From Anaerolineae bacterium (GTDB lineage Bacteria; Chloroflexota; Anaerolineae; Anaerolineales; Villigracilaceae): a stretch of 32,354 nt of DNA. The first letter of the stretch is position 1; every line of letters starts with the position of its first letter. Shown piece after piece: positions 27,922 through 32,354 of the stretch. The stretch is from assembly GCA_017303735.1 (NCBI GenBank), contig JAFLCF010000026.1:1-32354 (forward strand), given 5' to 3'. Made by a program: the position numbers and the translations under genes. The notes beneath the pieces are model-generated. The model had not been told where the DNA came from and searched no databases. It saw only the letters and a list, made by a program, of their open reading frames with translations.

Positions 27922-28475
27922 TCTTCTCTCCAATACTCACCACCGCCGCCTTCGCGCATCATTAATTTGGCTCCCACCATTTCACGGCGCAACGAGGCGG
28001 TATCTTCATGGTAAGCACTCAATATCTCGTTGACCTGCTTTTCACTATAGCGTTTGCCAACTTTGAATGCCTTGACTACATATCTCAAAACAGCTTCCAA
28101 CTTTTTCTTTTGAGCCGGAATGGTCTTCAAGCTGCCATCTTTGCGGATGTAATCTTTCACAACCTTATTATCGTAGGCGTCTACATCCACATCGGCGACG
28201 GAGGCGGTCATTTTTTCCTGCGAAAACAGGCTGCGTGATTTTTCCTCTAATGCCTTTTGGTCGAGTTGGTAGACGTTGTAGTAACTCTCTGCCTTTGCGC
28301 TGACCAACCCGACTTTGGAGAGCTTCGAAAGATGATGCGACACCGTCGAGGCTTTCAAGTTTAATAAGGCGGCGAGTTCTTCCACGCTGTAAGGTTGATG
28401 CGCCAGTAATCCGATTATCTTGAGCCGGTTTGCGTCTGACAAAACTTTGAAGAAGGCAACAAGTTCTTCGCTCAT
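27918..28475 (-). CDS. ArsR-type winged-helix regulator fused to DUF2087 (second copy)
   Basis: A 185-residue protein. Residues 1-75 form an ArsR-like winged helix (LVAFFKVLSDANRLKIIGLL, then SVEELAALLNLKASTVSHHL as helix-turn-helix). The C-terminal half is DUF2087, shown by KVVKDYIRKDGSLKTIPAQK, VLRYVVKAFKVGKRYSEKQVNEILSAYHEDTASLRREMV and GGGGEYW. No metal-binding Cys motif is present, so sensing is probably not of arsenite. The ATG at 28475 starts 1 nt after the stop of the GIY-YIG gene, with GAGGCG as RBS inside that gene. It repeats the architecture of the protein at 28844-29389, but the two are clearly diverged. Confidence 0.87.
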   Translation of the reverse strand: MSEELVAFFKVLSDANRLKIIGLLAHQPYSVEELAALLNLKASTVSHHLSKLSKVGLVSAKAESYYNVYQLDQKALEEKSRSLFSQEKMTASVADVDVDAYDNKVVKDYIRKDGSLKTIPAQKKKLEAVLRYVVKAFKVGKRYSEKQVNEILSAYHEDTASLRREMVGAKLMMREGGGGEYWREE

Positions 28476-28476
28476 G

Positions 28477-28854
28477 TTACGCCTCGCGGATCCTGGCATT
28501 CAGGTTATAGCCGTTCTCAACCGGTTGAAGTTTTTCCAGCCAGATCATTTCCAGCAAGGTCAACTCGTCTTGAAGATTGAAATTTGGGTCGTCTTTCGGT
28601 TTGACCTCTTCAAGAATTTCAAAGACAAAGGCATTGGGACCCAATTCATTCCAATCATTTTGGAGAGTCTTGTTGGTATGGCTGCCGATCTTGAGCATGA
28701 ACTTGTGGCGGTTCAATGGACCTTCAAGATTTAAACTACTGCCAAGCAAAATCTTCCCGTTTGACGTGTTCTTCACCTGGTAGATCCCGGCGGGCTTTAT
28801 ACGCTCTGTATATTCACGGTTAAGCTCTTTTCTTGTTTTGGTCTTACTTTCCAT
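28477..28854 (-). CDS. GIY-YIG-fold protein with altered catalytic residues
   Basis: A 125-residue small GIY-YIG domain. GIYQVKN (23-29) and SNGKILLGSSLNLEGPLNRHKF (31-52) are recognisable, then GSHTNKTLQNDWNELG and FVFEILEEV. In active nucleases the second motif is YIG and the helix starts with a catalytic Arg (GR.). Here YIG is LLG (36-38) and the Arg position is P46, so cleavage is doubtful. The closing WLEKLQP helix is typical of the subgroup. As I recall, related Bacillus-type proteins with the same changes also exist. Its ATG overlaps the first ArsR gene by 11 nt and its stop is 1 nt from the second, so it is co-translated with both regulators. Confidence 0.82.
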   Translation of the reverse strand: MESKTKTRKELNREYTERIKPAGIYQVKNTSNGKILLGSSLNLEGPLNRHKFMLKIGSHTNKTLQNDWNELGPNAFVFEILEEVKPKDDPNFNLQDELTLLEMIWLEKLQPVENGYNLNARIREA

Positions 28855-29389
28855 TTTGCACTCTCCAATACTTCGAGCCGTCACTTTCACGGGCGAGCAT
28901 GCCTGCATCCACCAAATCGCGGCGCAGACCAGCCGAATCTTCGTTGAAGCGCTTGATAATGATATTGACCTCCCGTTCAGTATAGGTCCGGTCAAAATCA
29001 AAGTTTTGAATCAAATAATCCAAAATGGGTCTTATCTTCTTCTGTTCCGGCACTTGTCGAATGGTGCCGTCTGCATTGAGATAGTCTCGCAAAATCTTTT
29101 TGGAGGCTTCATCTAAATCTTCGGGCGGGACAAATTTATTCCCGCCTCCGAGTAATTTTTCTTTTCCAAAGGTGGCAAGTTTGTCATTATTGAGCGTAAA
29201 AACGCCATCGGTCTGGCTCACCACACCGACAAATTCGAGGAAACCCAAATGCGTAAGAGAATCTTTGGGGGAAAGGTTCAAACGCGCTGCAATTTCTGCA
29301 CGCGTGGCATTTCCCTGCGAAAGCATGCCGATGATACGCAATCGGTCCGGGTCTGATAGGGCTTTGACATAATCCAACATCTCGTTCAT
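28844..29389 (-). CDS. ArsR-type winged-helix regulator fused to DUF2087 (first copy)
   Basis: A 181-residue protein with the same two-part plan as the gene at 27918. Residues 1-65 are a winged helix (MLDYVKALSDPDRLRIIGML, then TRAEIAARLNLSPKDSLTHL), a Gly/Pro hinge follows, and DUF2087 (about 95-178) ends with YTEREVNIIIKRFNEDSAGL and GSKYWRV. GGAAG lies 6 nt before the ATG. A strong promoter (29431-29459) and inverted-repeat operator (29411-29426) lie in front, so autorepression is likely. It is the first gene of a four-gene minus-strand operon with GIY-YIG, a second ArsR-DUF2087 and a GNAT. Confidence 0.88.
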   Translation of the reverse strand: MNEMLDYVKALSDPDRLRIIGMLSQGNATRAEIAARLNLSPKDSLTHLGFLEFVGVVSQTDGVFTLNNDKLATFGKEKLLGGGNKFVPPEDLDEASKKILRDYLNADGTIRQVPEQKKIRPILDYLIQNFDFDRTYTEREVNIIIKRFNEDSAGLRRDLVDAGMLARESDGSKYWRVQNGK

Positions 29390-29410
29390 ATTTCACTTCC
29401 GTATATTTAA

Positions 29411-29426
29411 TTCGATGGTTATCGAA
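29411..29426 (-). promoter_or_regulatory. Inverted-repeat operator of the ArsR-DUF2087 operon
   Basis: TTCGAT-GGTT-ATCGAA is a perfect 6-bp dyad placed just downstream of the -10 box, around the predicted transcription start near 29424. Repressor binding here would block initiation. Confidence 0.6.
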
Positions 29427-29430
29427 ATGA

Positions 29431-29459
29431 ATTTTAGAGGCGAATCGGCTGAATGTCAA
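29431..29459 (-). promoter_or_regulatory. Promoter of the ArsR-DUF2087 operon
   Basis: On the minus strand TTGACA (29459-29454) and TAAAAT (29436-29431) are exactly 17 bp apart, a near-consensus housekeeping promoter about 42 nt before the ATG at 29389. Confidence 0.8.
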
Positions 29460-29550
29460 GAGTCAGCTTGAGAGACTGGGCAGGCTCGGGCGCGGTACGA
29501 GGCGAAGCGGTCGCATTGTTGTGGGGTTATATAAGGTATATCCTCAAGGG

Positions 29551-29556
29551 TATAAT
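29551..29556 (+). promoter_or_regulatory. Possible -10 box for ilvE
   Basis: TATAAT at 29551-29556 with a weak TTATAT (29527-29532) 18 bp upstream. It sits 33 nt before the GTG start, divergent from the ArsR-DUF2087 promoter. Confidence 0.4.
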
Positions 29557-29589
29557 CATTCTTATCAACTCAGAAAAGAGGAGGTGCAA

Positions 29590-30510
29590 GTGGATCTCAC
29601 CAAGCATGCTTTCTTCGAGGGAAAGATCGTCCCTTTGAGCGAGGCAAGGATCAACATTGCCACGCATGGTTTTTTATATGGAACGGCAGTTTTTAGCGGG
29701 ATGCGCGCTTATTGGAACAGCGAGAAGAAATCTCTTTATCTCTTTCGCCCGTACGACCATTTTCAGCGTTTGCTTGAATCAGGGCGGATGATGGCGATGG
29801 AGATCCCTTACGATGAAGAGGGATTGATCCAGCTTTGCATTGACCTGCTTAAGAAAGATAACTATCAACAGGATGTATATCTGCGTCCGACCATCTATAA
29901 GGCAGATATGGGCATCGGCGTACGTTTGCATAATTTACGTGACGAGCTTTCCATCTTTACTTCCCCATTTGAACAGTATGTCGCGAACGATACGAATGCG
30001 CATGTCACCATTTCGTCCTGGCGGCGTGTAGACGATAACTCCATCCCGGCACGCGGAAAAGTGGCGGGAGCGTACGTCAACTCGGCATTGGCAAAAACAG
30101 ATGCTAACCGTGCCGGGTTCGATGAAGCTCTGGTATTGAATTCAGACGGGCATATTTCAGAAGGTTCGGCAATGAATGTTTTTATGGTGCGCAATGGCAC
30201 CTTGATAACGCCACCCATTACCGATAATATTTTGGAAGGCATTACCCGTCGTTCGATCATGGAAGTTGCCCGCAACGAATTTGGCTTGACGGTGGAAGAA
30301 CGCTCCATTGACCGCACCGAGGTCTTGATCGCAGATGAAATGTTTTTCACTGGAAGTGCGGCTCAAGTGGTGGCGATCACAAAAATTGATCATCGCCCCA
30401 TTGGCAGCGGTTCGATGGGTCCGATCACGGCAAAGCTAAGAGCCTTTTATGAAGATATAGTTCGGGCAAAGAATTCGAAATATGCCAGTTGGAATACAGA
30501 AGTGAAATAA
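29590..30510 (+). CDS. ilvE: Branched-chain amino acid aminotransferase
   Basis: The 306-residue class IV PLP enzyme has the IlvE hallmarks: HAFFEGKIVPLSEARI (5-20), HGFLYGTAVFSGMRAY, YLRPTIYKADMGIG (97-110), the PLP lysine in ARGKVAGAYVNSALAK (K157 in RGKVAG), DEALVLNSDGHISEGSAMNVF and MFFTGSAAQVVAI. It transfers the amino group between glutamate and the keto acids of Leu, Ile and Val. The start is the GTG at 29590, behind a strong AGGAGG (29579-29584) at 5 nt spacing; longer in-frame starts are not preceded by an RBS. It stands alone, closed by a bidirectional terminator. Confidence 0.95.
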   Translation: MDLTKHAFFEGKIVPLSEARINIATHGFLYGTAVFSGMRAYWNSEKKSLYLFRPYDHFQRLLESGRMMAMEIPYDEEGLIQLCIDLLKKDNYQQDVYLRPTIYKADMGIGVRLHNLRDELSIFTSPFEQYVANDTNAHVTISSWRRVDDNSIPARGKVAGAYVNSALAKTDANRAGFDEALVLNSDGHISEGSAMNVFMVRNGTLITPPITDNILEGITRRSIMEVARNEFGLTVEERSIDRTEVLIADEMFFTGSAAQVVAITKIDHRPIGSGSMGPITAKLRAFYEDIVRAKNSKYASWNTEVK

Positions 30511-30511
30511 A

Positions 30512-30546
30512 CAAAAAAATCCGCCGGGCTTCGGCGGATTTTTTTG
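30512..30546. terminator. Bidirectional terminator between ilvE and the next gene
   Basis: ATCCGCCG-GGCTT-CGGCGGAT with A7 before and T7 after, so both strands carry a T-run. Confidence 0.9.
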
Positions 30547-30550
30547 TTGA

Positions 30551-31282
30551 CTACGGATTCTTTTTGAACTTCACCAGTACCAGATTCTTTGTGCAATCGG
30601 CATAAGTATTGATCGGAATGTTGCCTGAAAGCGGCAAGCCTGCCTGGTCTAGGATCTGAATGGTCAACTGTCCGTCAGATGGAATCGGTACGGTGCCGAG
30701 GAAAAACTCAAAGCCTGATGTTCCATAGGCGGGTGCGATACCACTGACCGTCAGTTCATTCTTGCTTTTGCCGTTATAAAAACCTGTCACCCGTACCGCA
30801 ATGCCCAGCATATCTGCATTGTCAGCGTCAACGATGGTCCCTGCAATGCCCTGCCAATTACAAGCCGCCTCTGGATGGATGATGGTGCTGTCGATATAAG
30901 TGACGGTGGCAGTGAACGGCGCTTTGGGAGTCCGTGTGGGGGTTGGCGTGACGGATGGAGTGATCAGCGAAACCACGGTTGGTGAAGGTTCAAGCGTAAA
31001 GGTTGGAACCAGCGTCAATGTGGCAGTTTCTGTGGGACCCGGCGGGGTGAAGGTCCATGTGGCGGGCGGCTGGATCTGTGTGATGGTTGGGGTTGGCGGT
31101 TGATTGCGTGTGGGGTTCAAAAGATTAAACGATGCATTCGGAGTGGTAAACACAGCCACAAAGTATGCGCCGATGCACAACGTCATCAACAAGGTAAGGA
31201 TGCTGAGCATATCCCACAAGTCGAGCCGCATGGGCGGTCTTGAAGGTGGAGGCGGGGTATCGTCGTAATCGTATTTACTCAT
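30551..31282 (-). CDS. Membrane-anchored Thr/Pro-rich protein with extracytoplasmic domain
   Basis: The 243-residue product has a short Pro-rich cytoplasmic start, one transmembrane helix (about 25-47), a long Thr/Pro linker (about 57-125) and a C-terminal domain of about 110 residues that begins at IHPEAACNWQGIAGTIVDAD. That domain looks beta-rich, with two cysteines (CNWQG and YADCTKN) that could pair outside the cell. I do not recognise it. The ATG at 31282 has GGAG 9 nt upstream and lies 27 nt after the stop of the parvulin lipoprotein gene, so the two are probably one operon. Anaerolineae-type surface proteins often have this linker style. Confidence 0.7.
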   Translation of the reverse strand: MSKYDYDDTPPPPSRPPMRLDLWDMLSILTLLMTLCIGAYFVAVFTTPNASFNLLNPTRNQPPTPTITQIQPPATWTFTPPGPTETATLTLVPTFTLEPSPTVVSLITPSVTPTPTRTPKAPFTATVTYIDSTIIHPEAACNWQGIAGTIVDADNADMLGIAVRVTGFYNGKSKNELTVSGIAPAYGTSGFEFFLGTVPIPSDGQLTIQILDQAGLPLSGNIPINTYADCTKNLVLVKFKKNP

Positions 31283-31309
31283 GGGGTCACTCCAAGAATC
31301 ATTCGTAGG

Positions 31310-32188
31310 CTAGGGTGCAAAGACAATATCACCTTGTTCACGTTGTTCGGCAAGCCACTGCTTCAAGGCAGTTTCTTGCGCGGCAAGCAAAGCATCGGGA
31401 GAAAGTACATGGTCGGCGCGTTCGATCGCTTTAAAAATATGGAAACCGGCTTCAGTGGCAACAATACCGCTCACCTCACCTGCTTGTAAAGCAAAGACTG
31501 CCTGGTCGGCATTGGCATCCAGCAAATATCCTTGCGGAACCCAACCCAGCTCACCGCCAGTGACGGGGTCATAGCGCACTGCGAGTTCGTCGAAATCAGT
31601 TCCGGCACTCAACTCTTGCAATGCTGTTTGCGCGTCCGCCTCATTATAGGTCAAAATCTGGCGCAAGTGGATTTGTTCGGTGGAGGTTGGCACAGCCGCA
31701 ATGATTTTGTCACGCATCCATGCCGCTTCGATGGAACGCTTCAACGCGACACGAAAGGAGGCATCATCATATCCATGTGCAGACTGCCACTGTGTGAGCG
31801 CATCCACACTGCCAAGCTGACTCACCAACGCATCGATTCTTAACTGGAGGTCTGCTTCGGTTACTGCGAAGTTTTCCTTCCGCGCGGCTTGACTCAATAA
31901 CACTTGCGCAACCATATCTTCGAGAACAGCTTTATTCGCATCCTCGTCGGTGAAAGTTAATCCGAGTGCGGTTTGAGCGGCTTTGAAACGCGCCAATTCC
32001 GCTTCGAACTCTGCAATGGTGATGTACTCTCCATTTACTACAGCAGCAGAAGGCGGAGGAGTAGGTGTGGGCGGTTCTGGCGTGGCACTAGGCACAGAAG
32101 GGGTGGGTGTGTTTGGGGTCCCGAAAGAGGCGCAGGCAGTCATCCCCATAGCGAGGAACAAAGTCAAAAATATCCGTTTGTAATGCAT
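31310..32188 (-). CDS. Parvulin-type peptidyl-prolyl isomerase lipoprotein (PrsA/SurA-like)
   Basis: A 292-residue lipoprotein. The signal peptide ends in MTAC with Cys19, followed by a Thr/Pro linker (24-46), a SurA-like N-terminal helical domain (about 49-165, VVNGEYITIAEFEAELARF) and a parvulin domain (about 170-265) with IHLRQILTYNEADAQTALQE, FDELAVRYDPVTGGELGWVP and VSGIVATEAGFHIFKAIER. It is expected to help secreted proteins fold on the outer face of the membrane. The ATG lies only 7 nt after a TATAAT box and has no Shine-Dalgarno, so the mRNA may be leaderless. groEL lies upstream on the same strand, separated by a hairpin. Confidence 0.88.
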   Translation of the reverse strand: MHYKRIFLTLFLAMGMTACASFGTPNTPTPSVPSATPEPPTPTPPPSAAVVNGEYITIAEFEAELARFKAAQTALGLTFTDEDANKAVLEDMVAQVLLSQAARKENFAVTEADLQLRIDALVSQLGSVDALTQWQSAHGYDDASFRVALKRSIEAAWMRDKIIAAVPTSTEQIHLRQILTYNEADAQTALQELSAGTDFDELAVRYDPVTGGELGWVPQGYLLDANADQAVFALQAGEVSGIVATEAGFHIFKAIERADHVLSPDALLAAQETALKQWLAEQREQGDIVFAP

Positions 32189-32195
32189 TCTTGAA

Positions 32196-32201
32196 ATTAT
32201 A
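32196..32201 (-). promoter_or_regulatory. -10 box directly before the parvulin lipoprotein start codon
   Basis: TATAAT on the minus strand (32201-32196) ends 7 nt before the ATG at 32188, suggesting a leaderless transcript. No strong -35 element is visible. Confidence 0.5.
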
Positions 32202-32211
32202 TATTAAAAAC

Positions 32212-32240
32212 GTAGGGGCGACCTTTACGGTCGCCCCTAC
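32212..32240 (-). terminator. Perfect palindrome after groEL, probable terminator
   Basis: GTAGGGGCGACC and GGTCGCCCCTAC pair perfectly around a 5-nt loop. On the minus strand the stem is followed by GTTTTTAA, as expected for a groEL terminator. I have the impression that such GTAGGGGCG palindromes also recur as dispersed repeats in related genomes. Confidence 0.7.
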
Positions 32241-32278
32241 AAATTTGTGGGGAATTAATCCTGAGCGAACTCGAAGGA

Positions 32279-32354
32279 TTAGTAGTCCATGCCACCCATG
32301 CCGCCAGGAGGCATGGCAGGAGCCTTGTCCTTCTCGGGCATGTCGGTGATGAGC
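32279..32354 (-). CDS. groL: Chaperonin GroEL, C-terminal fragment (runs off the right edge)
   Basis: The minus strand encodes the end of GroEL: LITDMPEKDKAP, then the Met/Gly/Pro-rich tail with PPGGMGGMDY before the TAA at 32279-32281. The GGM tail that lines the chaperonin cavity is diagnostic. The start lies outside the window, so nothing can be said about groES or heat-shock control. The downstream palindrome is its likely terminator. Confidence 0.95.
   Translation of the reverse strand, partial: LITDMPEKDKAPAMPPGGMGGMDY

Overview
The window reads as a chromosomal stretch of a Chloroflexota bacterium, most likely Anaerolineae. This is an inference from gene content and style: lipoproteins and membrane proteins with Thr/Pro-rich linkers, paired PYROXD2-like FAD oxidoreductases, a bacterial steroid-5-alpha-reductase-type protein, a DUF711 protein, and many short palindromic or short-period repeats between genes. 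Base composition is moderate, with visibly AT-richer islands at about 6855-7517 (NERD protein) and 10618-11531 (two small membrane proteins).

Left part (1-5320): the start of an unidentified gene running off the left edge and a large polytopic membrane protein lie on the minus strand. On the plus strand follow a homologue of the KamB/NpmA 16S rRNA A1408 methyltransferases, whose ribosome binding site lies inside a perfect 13-bp hairpin; a GH16 glucanase lipoprotein; a MerR-type regulator with a GyrI-like effector domain behind a TTGACT-N19-TATACT promoter; and a stand-alone GyrI-like protein.

Middle-left (5318-10486): two paralogous FAD oxidoreductases and a GcvT-like folate-dependent aminomethyltransferase lie on the minus strand, with a plus-strand NERD-domain protein between the oxidoreductases. 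From 10566 to 15500 comes a minus-strand series: two co-translated membrane proteins; MarR, DUF5519 and PPOX genes behind a perfect 13-bp inverted-repeat operator; a hemerythrin-fold protein that has lost metal ligands; and three membrane proteins (DUF998, a cytochrome-b-like four-helix protein, and an SRD5A-like enzyme).

Middle-right (15738-22985): enoyl-CoA hydratase and an AAC(3)-type acetyltransferase homologue are separated by an array of octanucleotides that tiles the gap from stop codon to start codon. Then come a second GT-C-like membrane protein, an alpha/beta hydrolase, tRNA-Lys(UUU) with a second diverged copy of its 3' end and terminator, a thioredoxin, and a TPR-TM-alpha/beta hydrolase fusion.

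Right part (23000-32354): the operon infC-rpmI-rplT, in which infC appears to start with AUA; a macrodomain protein, a SpoU-type methyltransferase and a DUF711 protein; a tight minus-strand operon of ArsR-DUF2087, degenerate GIY-YIG, second ArsR-DUF2087 and ZmaR-type GNAT acetyltransferase; ilvE; a Thr/Pro-rich membrane protein; a parvulin lipoprotein; and the 3' end of groEL.

Themes across the window: (1) arrays of 7-, 8- and 9-bp units, in phase and often with inverted arms, fill several intergenic gaps and also occur inside coding sequence; (2) terminator hairpins recur in families with compensatory base changes; (3) several genes have a -10 box only 6-7 nt before the ATG and no Shine-Dalgarno, suggesting leaderless mRNAs; (4) three genes belong to families known for antibiotic resistance (KamB/NpmA, AAC(3), ZmaR).
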